A stretch of DNA of 64,000 nucleotides from Leptospira inadai serovar Lyme str. 10 (GTDB lineage Bacteria > Spirochaetota > Leptospiria > Leptospirales > Leptospiraceae), in NCBI RefSeq assembly GCF_000243675.2, contig NZ_AHMM02000017.1, positions 496,001 through 560,000 of the forward strand, read 5' to 3'. The notes below the pieces were generated by a model. That model saw nothing but the letters and a program-made list of their open reading frames with translations. It did no database searches and was not told where the DNA came from. This document shows positions 44,576 to 54,613 of the stretch, one piece after another; the stretch's first letter is position 1; the number at the start of each line of letters is the position of its first letter. The position numbers and the translations under genes were made by a program.

Positions 44576-45376
44576 TTGAACAAAAAATATTTCCAATATA
44601 TTCTTAATATATTTCTGTTCATTACTATCATTATTCTCCCTTCCGGCTTTTTGTCCGCACAACAGGATCTTTTCAATGTTCCCGCCATGAAAATCACCGA
44701 AAAAGGAAAGAACTTCGTACAAGAACAGATTATTTTTTATCCGGTTCAAACCCAATTTGATACGACCTATGTACGCGGTTTAGGAAATAATCAAGAGATC
44801 GGATTTAGCGCGTTTAATTATTTTTTAACCGCTCCGTATACGAATAGCCCGGCGACGAATATCTCCGCTTCGTTAGGGCCTTATCCGACCGCAGCGCCGA
44901 ATTTTCAATTCGTTTATCAAAAGAAATTCGAACCTACGGAATATTTTCATGTAAGCGTAGGAACAAAGACCGGAATCGCCTCCGGTGCCACTCCCGCAAG
45001 TAGCACCTTCGCCACTTATAATTTCGTGGTAACCTCGACTCGGATAGAAAGTCTTCGTACAACCCTCTTTGTCGGCGCTTATTCGGGAAATCCCGCTTTT
45101 TTCGGATATTATAAACATCGACTTTTACCCGGCTCCGAGTCGAGTATCAGTCTTGTAGGAATGATGTACGGAATAGAAGTCGATGTCGTCCCGGAAAAAT
45201 TTAGGCTGGTTTGCGATATGATCGCGGGAGTAAACTCGGTCGGAGTATCTGTCTGCGGTTTTTCTTACGATTTTAACAAATCGTATTTCATTTCCGTAGG
45301 ATACCAAATTCCGAATCCGAAGGATGGCACGTTCAATCCGCATGCTTTATTAATCGAATTGAACGCATATTTTTAA
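44576..45376 (+). CDS. Outer-membrane protein of unknown function
   Basis: A 266-residue exported protein with a TTG start supported by AAGGA at about 44562. The signal peptide (about residues 8-28, ILNIFLFITIIILPSGFLSAQ) is followed by alternating amphipathic strands with repeated aromatic ends and a C-terminal Phe (ELNAYF), indicating a beta-barrel of about 12 strands. No family was recognised. Spacing of 42 bp to the preceding porin gene suggests co-transcription. Confidence 0.7.
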   Translation: MNKKYFQYILNIFLFITIIILPSGFLSAQQDLFNVPAMKITEKGKNFVQEQIIFYPVQTQFDTTYVRGLGNNQEIGFSAFNYFLTAPYTNSPATNISASLGPYPTAAPNFQFVYQKKFEPTEYFHVSVGTKTGIASGATPASSTFATYNFVVTSTRIESLRTTLFVGAYSGNPAFFGYYKHRLLPGSESSISLVGMMYGIEVDVVPEKFRLVCDMIAGVNSVGVSVCGFSYDFNKSYFISVGYQIPNPKDGTFNPHALLIELNAYF

Positions 45377-45678
45377 TCCCCTGCTGAATCCTCGGATTTC
45401 CTTCACTTTCGATTTTCAGAATGCGTTATGTTTTAAATCATAACTGTCGTCCCGCTTGTAGCGGAAATAAATCGACATGGATCACAAAACAAGATAGAAG
45501 CGTCCTATCGGAATTTTAAAAAGCCGTTTTTTCGGCACTATGCGCTTTGATTCTTATCAAAGTAGACTGTACGTTGAGGAATGCACGAGTTCGAGTTCAA
45601 TTGAGCGCCGGGAATATTCCCGATTATCCGAAGAAGGAGCTACGATTTTTAGATGATTTTGAATTTTCCTTACCAACT

Positions 45679-47430
45679 ATGGAGTTTATGAACGGCGAAG
45701 CTGACCCCTCTTCCAGAATAAAGCATGAAGACTTTACGGATTCCGAAAAGGCCTCCGTCTATAAGGCAATATATAGTCGCAGGGATATCCGGGCTTATAC
45801 GAATCATCCTATCGAGGATGACATTATTTATAGACTGTTGGACGCCGCACACCATGCTCCCTCGGTCGGATTTATGCAACCCTGGAATTTCGTGATCATC
45901 GAGGATATAACGATAAGAAGAAAAATTTACGATCATTTCTTAGAGGTAAACGAGCGAGCGGTAAATCGGTATCAGGATGATCGTAAAGTAAAATATTCGT
46001 CGCTCAAACTCCAAGGAATCCTGGACTCTCCGATCAATATACTCTTCACTTGCGATCGAAATCGCGACGGTGAAAACGTTCTTGGGCGATCCACAAATAA
46101 GGATACGGACATTTATAGTACATGCTTGGCGGTCCAAAATTTTTGGTTGGCCGCAAGGGCGGAAGGACTGGGCGCGGGGTGGATGAGTATTCTCGAATCC
46201 GGGTTCATTCGCGAATTATTGGAAATCCCCGAGCATATTTTGCCGATCGCATACATGACTTTAGGTAAACCCGTATGGGTACCGAAAGAACCGATGCTCG
46301 AGTCCGTGGGATGGAAACATCGGGAAAATCTCCATGACCTTATTTTTAAGGATAAATGGGGAATCAAGCTTAGCCCAAATTCGCTTGCGCGAGACGTTTC
46401 GAAGGAAACTCAAAATATCTCCCCGCAAGAGCGACTTGACTCGCTCACCAAACCCAAACATTCCCTGGGTTTCATCGAAGAGTGTATAATAAAACTAGCA
46501 ACTATTCAGCAAAAACAATTTCCATCGTCCAAGGAAAAGGCGATTTTCCTGTTTGCGAGTGATCATGGAATCGCTTCGGAAGGAATAAGCGCCTATAATA
46601 GTAATGTAACCGCGCAGATGATGTATATGTATATCGCCGGAGGAGCCGCGATCAATTCGATAACCCGAAAAAACCAAATCGATCTAGTTTTATTCGATAT
46701 GGGTATTAATCACGATTTCAATAATGCGCCGGGAATGCAGCATTTGAAAATCAGAAACGGAACTAGGAATTTTTTGGAAGAGCCGGCGATGACGCAAGAA
46801 GAAGTGGAGCTTGCCTTTGAAAGTGGTAAAGACGTCGTTAAAAAATTCGGGACAAAATACGATATGATCGGTCTCGGAGAGATGGGCATCGGAAACACCA
46901 CGGCTTCCACCGCAATCGCCTCTATTATTCTAAATAAGGATCCTTTAACTCTTACCGGGGAGGGTACCGGGATCGGCAATTCCACTGTATTAAAGAAAAT
47001 TGAAATTATTCGAAGAGGGATTTTGAAGCATAAAGGTCGGACTTCGAACGAATGGCAGGCCCTGATTTGCTTCGGCGGCTATGAAATAGCGGCTATGGTT
47101 GGAGCGATAGAAGAGGCGTATTCCTTAGGTATTCCCGTCGTATTGGACGGTATGATCACTAGTGTCGCTGCCTTAATCGCGTATAAAAGAAATCCCGAAA
47201 TCGTTTCAGTATTATTCGCCGGTCACCTTTCAAGGGAGCCCGCTCACCGGTTTATATTAAACGAATTAGGGTTAAGACCTGTATTAGATTTGAACTTAAG
47301 CCTTGGAGAAGGATCCGGATCCGGGCTTGCGATGGGAATTTTGGATACAGGATGCGCTCTTTTTCGAGAAATGAAAACTTTTGAAGAAGCGAATATTCGA
47401 TTTGCAGAAAACGAAGACGCTCGACTTTAA
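45679..47430 (+). CDS. BluB-CobT fusion: DMB synthase and DMB phosphoribosyltransferase
   Basis: A 583-residue bifunctional protein for the lower ligand of vitamin B12. Residues about 17-225 are BluB, an O2-dependent flavin-destroying enzyme that makes 5,6-dimethylbenzimidazole: SRRDIRAYTNHPI, DAAHHAPSVGFMQPWNFVII, GWMSILE and AYMTLGKPVWVP. Residues about 240-575 are CobT, which attaches the base to nicotinate mononucleotide: FLFASDHGIASEGISAY, GLGEMGIGNTTASTA (with the catalytic-site Glu region), ICFGGYEIAAMVGAI, VVLDGMITSVAALIAY and SLGEGSGSGLAM. The frame extends upstream to TTG 45547, but BluB proteins normally begin near the DFTDSEKASVYKAI motif, so ATG 45679 is chosen. No cobalamin riboswitch was recognised in 45377-45678. 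It stands alone. Confidence 0.88.
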   Translation: MEFMNGEADPSSRIKHEDFTDSEKASVYKAIYSRRDIRAYTNHPIEDDIIYRLLDAAHHAPSVGFMQPWNFVIIEDITIRRKIYDHFLEVNERAVNRYQDDRKVKYSSLKLQGILDSPINILFTCDRNRDGENVLGRSTNKDTDIYSTCLAVQNFWLAARAEGLGAGWMSILESGFIRELLEIPEHILPIAYMTLGKPVWVPKEPMLESVGWKHRENLHDLIFKDKWGIKLSPNSLARDVSKETQNISPQERLDSLTKPKHSLGFIEECIIKLATIQQKQFPSSKEKAIFLFASDHGIASEGISAYNSNVTAQMMYMYIAGGAAINSITRKNQIDLVLFDMGINHDFNNAPGMQHLKIRNGTRNFLEEPAMTQEEVELAFESGKDVVKKFGTKYDMIGLGEMGIGNTTASTAIASIILNKDPLTLTGEGTGIGNSTVLKKIEIIRRGILKHKGRTSNEWQALICFGGYEIAAMVGAIEEAYSLGIPVVLDGMITSVAALIAYKRNPEIVSVLFAGHLSREPAHRFILNELGLRPVLDLNLSLGEGSGSGLAMGILDTGCALFREMKTFEEANIRFAENEDARL

Positions 47431-47524
47431 GAAATCGATCAAAATCAAATGATAAAAAAAACGGATCATATTGCCGATCCGCCGTTCAATTATACGAAAC
47501 CGTAATAGACGTAAGAGGAATGAG

Positions 47525-48121
47525 ATGACTAAAACAAGAATGGAGGCTTTCAGCGACGCCGTTTATGCGATCGCTTTGACGATTCTAGTTCTCGAGCTTA
47601 AAATTCCGACGGTTGAACCCGACCGACTCTTTCAGGCGACTCTGGGCCAATTACCCAAACTTTTCGCGTTTATACTAAGTTTTCTTATCGTTGGACAATA
47701 CTGGGTCGCTCATCATTCGATGCTTAATTTAATTAAGCGGGTCGACCACGCATCACTGTGGCTGAATTTATTACTATTATTGTTCGTTTGCTTTATCCCC
47801 TATCCGGCGGGAATATTGGGCGAATATCCATATAGCCAATTTGCAATTATCTTATATTCGGTCAGCCTTTCATTCGTAAATATAGCCGGTGCCGCTTTTT
47901 GGATATATACAACCCGCCAGGAGGAAAATACGATCGGAGTAAATCGGGAATATAGAAAATACGTAATTTACATTCATCTGTTTCCGTTAATCCCGTATAC
48001 GATGGCGATTTTATTTACCTTTTATTCGATGACGGTTTCGTATATTCTTATAGTGTTCGTCCTGATATTATTTATCATTCCCAATAGATTTATAGTAAGA
48101 ACTCCCCCGCCGTTACCGTAG
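47525..48121 (+). CDS. TMEM175-like integral membrane protein
   Basis: A 198-residue membrane protein with six hydrophobic segments. The first contains the signature RMEAFSDAVYAIALTILVLE, i.e. R-x3-FSD, the pore-lining motif of TMEM175 potassium channels (bacterial members have one six-helix unit and work as tetramers). The frame opens at 47471 but ATG 47525 has GAGGAA before it and begins just upstream of the motif. Function as a K+ leak channel is inferred from family. Confidence 0.85.
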   Translation: MTKTRMEAFSDAVYAIALTILVLELKIPTVEPDRLFQATLGQLPKLFAFILSFLIVGQYWVAHHSMLNLIKRVDHASLWLNLLLLLFVCFIPYPAGILGEYPYSQFAIILYSVSLSFVNIAGAAFWIYTTRQEENTIGVNREYRKYVIYIHLFPLIPYTMAILFTFYSMTVSYILIVFVLILFIIPNRFIVRTPPPLP

Positions 48122-48602
48122 GCAAATCGATCCTTGTCGACGAAGATTCTTCCGAATAAGCGAAATTCGTTGTGGAAACGCTAAAACCTAGGCCATCGGT
48201 TACAACGAATTTTAGTCTTCAATAGTTTCGGGATTTGACTAAATTCCGTGAATTCTTAATAAAATGAAACAAGCTCGAAAGTTTCCCGTAATTGGAATTG
48301 AGGCCGAAACCTTGGTAGCGTATTCAAGCCTCGTACGATTAAAGTTTCCAATAAGGTTCCTAAGATCAGGAAGCCTTGAACTTTGAAATTTTCAACTCTT
48401 TTAACTTCTCCCTATCGACATGCTTTCGGTTCCGGAACGGAAAGAATTATCTAAAATCAAATCAGTCCGCTTTTTACTCGGTTTTCTATACGGAAAAATC
48501 GGGAAATATTTTCCGAAAGGACCGGCGACCCAGTTCCGAAAATACCGGAACTTGGTCATGAAGTTTCGATTTTCGTTTCTTAATCTTTTCGGATAAACGA
48601 AG
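48122..48602. other. Intergenic region without a gene
   Basis: About 480 bp between the convergent TMEM175-like and FMO genes. Only short open frames with no family resemblance are present, and no strong hairpin or repeat was seen. Confidence 0.4.
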
Positions 48603-49991
48603 TTATCGTGCCATCGCCGATTCTTTGGAGCCCATTTTTGAAAACGATTTGTAAAGAACCTTATTTCCGCCGGGAGGTTTTCCGATGTCCACTCCCGCTT
48701 TTAATAGGTCCGATTTTAGATCCTTGCGGAAACCGTGATAATCCACTTCGACCGCATGACGTTGACCGCCTCCGAAACTAAAATGCGGGTGATCGATTTC
48801 ATATTGAATGGCGGCTTTCAAATCCTTCGGTCTTTGATATTTTCCTAATATTTCCAAACAGGCCAATTTAGCCTGGTAATCGGCCATCGGCCAGATGCAA
48901 CCTACCGGCTGGAATAAGCCGATAAAATAAAGGTTCGGATAATCCGCGTGCATCATCTTGCGGTAAAGGGGAATTTTTTCCACGTATTGAAAATCTATAA
49001 AAGATTTATCGAAAAATGGAAACGTAGTCCAAAATCCCGTGCATGCACAGATGATATCATAGTGTTCCCTCATTCCGTTAACGAATTCCACTTCCTTACC
49101 GTGCAACGCTTTGATAGCCGGCCTCGGCACGATTCTCCCGTGACGAATGAAGTCCAATAGATCGGAATTTAAAGTGGGATGGTGGCTGAGAGCCAGAGCG
49201 GTATTTTCCGGTAGTCCGTAATTTTTATAAGATCCTTGGAGAACATGAAGAAGCTTTGTCAAAGTATACTGCTTTATTTTCGCCGGGATCCAACTCGGAG
49301 TTAAGGCAGCGAATACGTCGGAGGGCATTCCGAATAAGAATTTGGGAAAAAACCATTGAGGGCTTCGCATGGAAAGTTTTACGCTTTTCGCGACTCTAGC
49401 GGATTCGACGGCGACGTCGCAGGCGGAGTTCCCACCTCCGATGATCAGTATGTCCTTCCCTCTCCATTCTTCCGTAACACCTTTAAAATCGTGAGAATGC
49501 AAAAACTTTCCCGTGAATTTTCCCTCGTATTCGGGATATTTCGGATTCCAGTGATGTCCATTCGCAACCATGAGAACGTCGAAGTTTTCCGTCTTCTTTT
49601 TACCGGCAGCATTCAAGAATTCGACCTTCCAGTCGCCTGTTTCCGTACGGGTTATCTTTTGAATCGTATGCTTAAACCGAATCTTCTCATACACTCCGAA
49701 ATGCTTTGCGTAAGACTCGAAGTAAGCTTGTAGCTGCTTATGATTCGGATAATCAGGATAATCGTCAGGCATCGGAAAGTCTTCGTACTCCGACCAAACC
49801 TTAGAACTGATAATATGCGTATTTTCGTAAACGCTGGAGTGACCTGTCTTAGCGTTAAAAACCCAATTTCCGCCCACCTTGTCGTTTTTCTCGAAAACTA
49901 CCACATCCAATCCGTACTGAACGCAATTTTTTCCCGCTGTAATTCCGCTGGGACCGGCTCCGACGACGCAAACACGTTTATTCGGCTGCAT
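48603..49991 (-). CDS. Flavin-containing monooxygenase (FMO/BVMO-like)
   Basis: A 462-residue flavin monooxygenase. FAD motif VVGAGPSGITAGKNC (about residues 9-23), the FMO-identifying FTGKFLHSHDF (F-x-G-x3-H-x3-F, about 159-169), NADPH motif IIGGGNSACDVAVES (about 182-196), and ICACTGFWTTFPF (about 315-327) follow the FMO family, including the paired GG-W and Y residues (GGNWVF). Substrates of this group are soft nucleophiles or ketones; the nearest type cannot be chosen. ATG 49991 was used. It is divergent from a TetR regulator, with a palindromic operator between, so it is probably repressed by it. Confidence 0.87.
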   Translation of the reverse strand: MQPNKRVCVVGAGPSGITAGKNCVQYGLDVVVFEKNDKVGGNWVFNAKTGHSSVYENTHIISSKVWSEYEDFPMPDDYPDYPNHKQLQAYFESYAKHFGVYEKIRFKHTIQKITRTETGDWKVEFLNAAGKKKTENFDVLMVANGHHWNPKYPEYEGKFTGKFLHSHDFKGVTEEWRGKDILIIGGGNSACDVAVESARVAKSVKLSMRSPQWFFPKFLFGMPSDVFAALTPSWIPAKIKQYTLTKLLHVLQGSYKNYGLPENTALALSHHPTLNSDLLDFIRHGRIVPRPAIKALHGKEVEFVNGMREHYDIICACTGFWTTFPFFDKSFIDFQYVEKIPLYRKMMHADYPNLYFIGLFQPVGCIWPMADYQAKLACLEILGKYQRPKDLKAAIQYEIDHPHFSFGGGQRHAVEVDYHGFRKDLKSDLLKAGVDIGKPPGGNKVLYKSFSKMGSKESAMAR

Positions 49992-50046
49992 GAAATTTTT
50001 CCCTTCCCTTTTTATCCGTACATTTATTAATTTAGTTTAAAATCCA

Positions 50047-50080
50047 ACAAATGTCATATTTTCAAATATCCTACTTTTGT
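50047..50080. promoter_or_regulatory. Imperfect palindrome, candidate TetR operator
   Basis: ACAAATGTCATATTTT at the left and AAATATCC..ACTTTTGT at the right are inverted copies (ACAAA..GT and AC..TTTGT ends, ATATTT and AAATAT inner parts). It lies in the 150-bp gap between the divergent FMO and TetR genes. A second ACAAATGTTAGA copy overlaps the start codon of the TetR gene, supporting a regulated binding site. Confidence 0.5.
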
Positions 50081-50141
50081 CGGATTCCGGAGCAAGAAAT
50101 TTTTCTCACCGTAAACATTCTAATTTAAAGAAATATAACAA

Positions 50142-50801
50142 ATGTTAGATAATTCCGCTAAATCTCCCAAAATTTTATTAGAAGGTAAATCGCTTTCCCG
50201 TTCTAGGGCACCATTACAGGAACGCTCTCAATTGAGGGTTGCATTAGTTCTCGCAACCGCGGAAAGGATTTTGGAAAAAGTAGGCCCGGAAGAAACTTCG
50301 ATACCGGAAATCGCCAAACAATCCGGTGTCCCGAGGGCGAGCATCTACCAATTTTTTCCCGATAAGTATGCCCTATTCACTCGGCTGGCGGAAATGCACC
50401 TGGCGAAGGTCGGCGAAATATTGGCCCGCAAGGGTTCCAAGGACGCGAATATTTCCTGGAGGAAATTAGTCGGAGTGCTGGTAAACGCCGCATCCGACTA
50501 TTACGATTCCACTCCGGTCGCCGGCATGCTGATTCTTGGCGGCCCTTTTAGCAGGAACGCCTACCTTGCACAGGAAGTTACGATCGATACGATCGGCGCC
50601 GGAGTCCGGATACAACTTTCCAAACTTAAAAAGCCTTTGCATCTCCCTAAAAAACCGGATATCGCCACTCTAGGCGTAGAGATCGCCTTTGCCTGCATGA
50701 AAAGAGGTTATTATAAGGAAAATAGAATCTCCAGGGGGATCCGTGAGCAGGCAAAAAATGCCGTTAGCGCTTATTTTTCAACCTGGGCAACGCGAGAATG
50801 A
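50142..50801 (+). CDS. TetR family transcriptional regulator
   Basis: A 219-residue regulator. The DNA-binding domain, after a basic N-terminal extension (about residues 1-30), is EETSIPEIAKQSGVPRASIY then QFFPDKYALF, with the usual TetR recognition helix. The C-terminal half is helical and variable. It is divergent from the FMO gene and shares a palindromic intergenic region with it, so it is probably its repressor. The inducer is unknown. Confidence 0.88.
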   Translation: MLDNSAKSPKILLEGKSLSRSRAPLQERSQLRVALVLATAERILEKVGPEETSIPEIAKQSGVPRASIYQFFPDKYALFTRLAEMHLAKVGEILARKGSKDANISWRKLVGVLVNAASDYYDSTPVAGMLILGGPFSRNAYLAQEVTIDTIGAGVRIQLSKLKKPLHLPKKPDIATLGVEIAFACMKRGYYKENRISRGIREQAKNAVSAYFSTWATRE

Positions 50802-50952
50802 CATCACGATCGGGAGAGGAACTTAACGTTTCCCTAAAATTCTTAGAACGCATATAAAGTACCTATCGATGGACGAAAGATCCCCGAATTGAATGACGAT
50901 TTCCGAATTTCAGTAAAGAAAATAAAGCAAGCGATCGGACCCGAAAGGTCTC

Positions 50953-52449
50953 TTAATAATCCTCATCCGCCCAACCTACATCCGACAAAAAGTCTTCGTA
51001 GGATCCGTCAAACGTACGAATCGTATTATTATCAAAAACGATTAATTTAGTGGCAACGGCTTTTAGATGCATTTCATTGTGAGTAACCATAATTACCGAA
51101 CCGTCGAACTCGTCTATGGCCTCGATTAAAGAATCGCAAGACTGCATATCCAAGTGATTCGTAGGCTCGTCCAAATACAAAAGATTACACGGCGTAACCA
51201 GGATCTTTCCGAGCAGAACCCTACTCTTTTCCCCACCCGAAAGAACTTTAATTTTCTTTAATGCTTCGTCGTCGGAAAACATCAAACCGCCCGCTATGGT
51301 TCTCGCCAACCATTCCGAACAAGACTTGTCGGCATTCATAATCTCTTCGACGACGGTAGCGTTCTCGTTTAAATTCAACTTGTTGGTCTGTCCGAAATAT
51401 CCTTCCTTTAGAGTAGGATGCTTCTGAACTTTTCCCCTAGTCGGCGATAATTCACCTGCCAGAAGTTTCAGTAGAGTCGACTTACCTTTTCCATTCTTTC
51501 CTATGATGCAGATCCTATCCCTCTTTCCCACCGAAAGAGAAAAATCTTCGATCAAATACGGCTCTTTACCGGTATAGGAAAAAGAAAGATCCTCGACCGA
51601 TAGCATTTGGTTTGCCGCAAAAGGGGCGCTGTTAAAATATAATTCCAAATCCTGAATGGCTTCTAAAGCCTTCATCTCACCCTGTTTTTCCAATCTCTTT
51701 ACTCTAGATTGGGCTCGACTGGCAAAACTGGCTTTGGCTTTAAACCGAGCGATAAATATCTCTTCCTGCTTTCTTTTCTTGGCTTCGTTTAATCTCGTTC
51801 TCTCGTAAATTTCCTCGGCTTGATTGATTTGATTGTAAAGCTTGTCGGTGTCTCCTTGGACTTTGATCGCTTTAGACCTATGAATCGCCGCCGTATGGGA
51901 AACGACACTGTCCATAAAACTTCTATCATGCGTAACCAGAATGATCTCGCCTTCCCATTCGCGAAGGAACTCCTCCAGCCAACGAATCGTTACGATATCC
52001 AAATAGTTATTCGGTTCGTCCAGCATCAGCAAGTCGGGCCCCGAGACCAGGAGTTTCGCGAGATTCATTCGGATCTGATACCCACCGGAAAATTCATCCG
52101 GATGTCTTTCCATGTCGGCTTCGGAAAAACCCAAACCGGAAAGCACTTTTTCAACCTGCCAGGTTTCGTATTCCTCACCTTCGGGAAGGCCGAGCGCGCA
52201 CTCTTCCAACACCGTCGGTTTCGTAAATTTCAAGTGCTGCTGTAAATGGCCGATCTTATAACCCTTAGGGACCGTAATCGTCCCGGAGTCCGGTTCCACG
52301 GATCCGAGGATCATCTGGAAGAGAGTGGATTTACCGTGGCCGTTACGACCGACGAGCCCCAATTTTTCTCCACGGTTTAAACTTAGATTCAAATCCTCAA
52401 AAAGTGTCTTTGAGTTATACGTCTTCTGAAGGTTGGATATCTTGATCAT
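50953..52449 (-). CDS. ABC-F family ATPase (translation factor)
   Basis: A 498-residue protein with two ABC ATPase domains and no membrane segments, the ABC-F architecture. First Walker [11 protein letters not shown] (about residue 34), signature [15 protein letters not shown], Walker [13 protein letters not shown]; the linker (about 210-265) is Lys/Arg/Glu-rich like the P-site tRNA-interaction motif; second Walker [15 protein letters not shown] (about 320), signature [15 protein letters not shown], Walker [13 protein letters not shown]. These proteins act on the ribosome E site and some confer antibiotic resistance. It is closest in outline to the YbiT/Uup group rather than to resistance proteins. 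It is preceded by a small AT-rich gap. Confidence 0.93.
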   Translation of the reverse strand: MIKISNLQKTYNSKTLFEDLNLSLNRGEKLGLVGRNGHGKSTLFQMILGSVEPDSGTITVPKGYKIGHLQQHLKFTKPTVLEECALGLPEGEEYETWQVEKVLSGLGFSEADMERHPDEFSGGYQIRMNLAKLLVSGPDLLMLDEPNNYLDIVTIRWLEEFLREWEGEIILVTHDRSFMDSVVSHTAAIHRSKAIKVQGDTDKLYNQINQAEEIYERTRLNEAKKRKQEEIFIARFKAKASFASRAQSRVKRLEKQGEMKALEAIQDLELYFNSAPFAANQMLSVEDLSFSYTGKEPYLIEDFSLSVGKRDRICIIGKNGKGKSTLLKLLAGELSPTRGKVQKHPTLKEGYFGQTNKLNLNENATVVEEIMNADKSCSEWLARTIAGGLMFSDDEALKKIKVLSGGEKSRVLLGKILVTPCNLLYLDEPTNHLDMQSCDSLIEAIDEFDGSVIMVTHNEMHLKAVATKLIVFDNNTIRTFDGSYEDFLSDVGWADEDY

Positions 52450-52506
52450 CTACGATAGCGCTCACGGTTGATATTAATGCCAAGGTTTTAGATCGAGGTA
52501 AGATTT

Positions 52507-52893
52507 CTATTCGGATTTGAGCGGCAGAGCCGAAAATCCTAATCTTAAAGGAAAGACCGATCGGATTTTCATAATCGTATTCTTCAAACCGTGCAAAGTT
52601 CCGGATAAAAAAGGAAGAAAGCTAAAACCGTCGGCTCCGAAAAATTCCACAGACCCGAAAGGTAAAGATTGGAAGATCGTAGAATAATTTCGCGCTATCC
52701 CTAGGATTAAATGAAATGATCCAAACCTAAAAATTTTTCCAAAATTAAAGCGATACTTTCCATCCAAATATATGTTAAATAAATGATATTCAAAAATACT
52801 CGATATCGGATAGAAGGAGCCACCGCAGAATATCGCAGCCTCTCCATTGATAAAAATCACCGACAAAAGACAGGAAAGCTTTCCCAAAGTCAA
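52507..52893 (-). CDS. Uncertain open reading frame
   Basis: A 128-codon frame rich in Phe, Leu and Ile (SVEFFGADGFSFLPFLSGTL) between the ABC-F and oleate hydratase genes. It overlaps the upstream region of the latter. No family, signal peptide or ribosome site was identified. It could be a remnant or chance frame. Confidence 0.2.
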   Translation of the reverse strand: MTLGKLSCLLSVIFINGEAAIFCGGSFYPISSIFEYHLFNIYLDGKYRFNFGKIFRFGSFHLILGIARNYSTIFQSLPFGSVEFFGADGFSFLPFLSGTLHGLKNTIMKIRSVFPLRLGFSALPLKSE

Positions 52894-52990
52894 TTGTGCA
52901 TTTGTATCACTTTATAAATATTGTATAATACGAATATCTCAAACCGCTTTAGTAATCGAACAAAACTCTTCCGATAGTAGGAATCGCAAA

Positions 52991-54613
52991 ATGGGAACCG
53001 CTCGGGAAAAAATGAAAAAAGAAAAGAGACCGTCTTTAAATAGAAAAGAAAACCGCGCCTATTTAGTGGGAGGAGGCATCGCCTCCCTATCTGCTGCCGC
53101 ATTTCTCATCCGAGATGCAGGATTTCCCGGCAATCGAATCAGTATTCTCGAAGAATCCGCGATAGGCGGCGGCAGCTTGGACGGAAGAGGAACTCCTCGA
53201 GAAGGTTACGTAATTCGGGGAGGTAGAATGATGAATTTGTCCTACCTTTGCACTTACGATTTGTTTTCGTCGATTCCATCCTATTCAGAACCGAAAATTT
53301 CCGTATATCAAGAAATTCTAAACTTTAACCGTAAAGTTAAATCCCATTCCTTAAGCAGAGTCGTAGAAGGCGGTCGAAAAATAGACGTATCCAAAATGGG
53401 ATTCGATCATAAAAATAGAATGGAATTACTGAGTCTTTTCGTAAAATCCGAGAAAGCTTGCGGAGACGATCAAATTCGGGATTTTTTCTCCGATTCGTTT
53501 TTTGAAACGAACTTTTGGTATATGTGGGCCACCATGTTCGCGTTTCAACCGTGGCATAGCTTGGTGGAATTTAAAAGATATTTGCATAGATTCATTCACG
53601 AATTCCCGAGAATCAACACGCTCGCGGGCGTGGATCGAACCCCATTAAATCAATTCGATTCCCTAGTGTTACCTCTCCAAGAATGGCTTAAAGAAAAAGG
53701 CGTTAAATTCGAATACGGATGCAAAGTTACCGACGTCGATTTTCAAACGGATGCGAGTCAAAAAAAGGCGTTAGGAATTCGTTATACTCAGAGAGGTCGA
53801 ATCGAAAATACTTCGCTTAACGAAGACGACCTGCTTTTGATTACGTTGGGCTCGATGACGGAAGGTTCGAGTTTAGGATCCATGAAAAAGGCTCCAAAAT
53901 TGCTTTCCAAGAAGGATGGAGGATCCTGGCCCCTATGGGAAAAGATAGCGGGTAAAAATAACGAGTTCGGAAACCCGAAGATTTTCGACGAAAGAATTTC
54001 GGAATCAAAATGGGAATCGTTTACCGTTACATTCAAAGATCCGACTTTCTTCGATAGGATGGAGAAGTTTACCGGAAACAAAGCCGGAACCGGCGGACTC
54101 GTGACTTTTAAGGACTCGAACTGGTTGATGTCTGTCGTGCTCGCTCATCAACCTCATTTTCTAAAGCAACCTGCCGATATTCAAGTCTGCTGGGGGTACG
54201 GATTATTTCCCGATAAGCTGGGAAACTTTATCCATAAAAAAATGTCCGATTGCACTGGCGAAGAAATTTTACGCGAATTGCTCTGCCACCTTCGATTCGA
54301 TGATGATCGTCAAAAAATAATAAAGCACGCGATTTGTATTCCATGCATGATGCCTTTTATTACCAGTCAATTCCTGACACGAAGAACAGGCGATCGTCCG
54401 GCAGTCGTTCCGACCGGCTCGGTTAATTTCGGATTCATAGGCCAGTTCTGCGAAATTCCGGACGATGTCGTCTTCACCGTAGAGTATTCCGTGAGAGCAG
54501 CCAGGATGGCCGTTTACTCGTTGTTGAATATCAAAAAAGAAATACCGAAAGTTTATAAGGATCCGAACACATTGAAGATTCTTTTCGAAGCGATTAAGAC
54601 GATACTTCGTTAA
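52991..54613 (+). CDS. Oleate hydratase family FAD protein
   Basis: A 540-residue FAD-binding fatty-acid double-bond hydratase (MCRA family) that adds water to unsaturated fatty acids to give hydroxy acids. Seen: dinucleotide motif AYLVGGGIASLSAAAFLIRD (about residues 22-41), GGGSLDGRGTP, YVIRGGRMMN (about 75-84), MWATMFAFQPWHSLVEFKRY (about 176-195), and LPTGSVNFGFIGQF-like VPTGSVNFGFIGQFCEIPDD. The glutamate of the usual RGGREME motif is Met here (RGGRMMN). The frame is open from 52847, but that section has no conserved residues, so ATG 52991 is used. It is monocistronic. Confidence 0.87.
   Translation: MGTAREKMKKEKRPSLNRKENRAYLVGGGIASLSAAAFLIRDAGFPGNRISILEESAIGGGSLDGRGTPREGYVIRGGRMMNLSYLCTYDLFSSIPSYSEPKISVYQEILNFNRKVKSHSLSRVVEGGRKIDVSKMGFDHKNRMELLSLFVKSEKACGDDQIRDFFSDSFFETNFWYMWATMFAFQPWHSLVEFKRYLHRFIHEFPRINTLAGVDRTPLNQFDSLVLPLQEWLKEKGVKFEYGCKVTDVDFQTDASQKKALGIRYTQRGRIENTSLNEDDLLLITLGSMTEGSSLGSMKKAPKLLSKKDGGSWPLWEKIAGKNNEFGNPKIFDERISESKWESFTVTFKDPTFFDRMEKFTGNKAGTGGLVTFKDSNWLMSVVLAHQPHFLKQPADIQVCWGYGLFPDKLGNFIHKKMSDCTGEEILRELLCHLRFDDDRQKIIKHAICIPCMMPFITSQFLTRRTGDRPAVVPTGSVNFGFIGQFCEIPDDVVFTVEYSVRAARMAVYSLLNIKKEIPKVYKDPNTLKILFEAIKTILR

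Noticed and set aside
45377..45678. Cobalamin riboswitch before bluB-cobT
   Set aside because: The expected B12-box motif and stem order could not be found; only a weak AAGCCG/CGGC hairpin is present.
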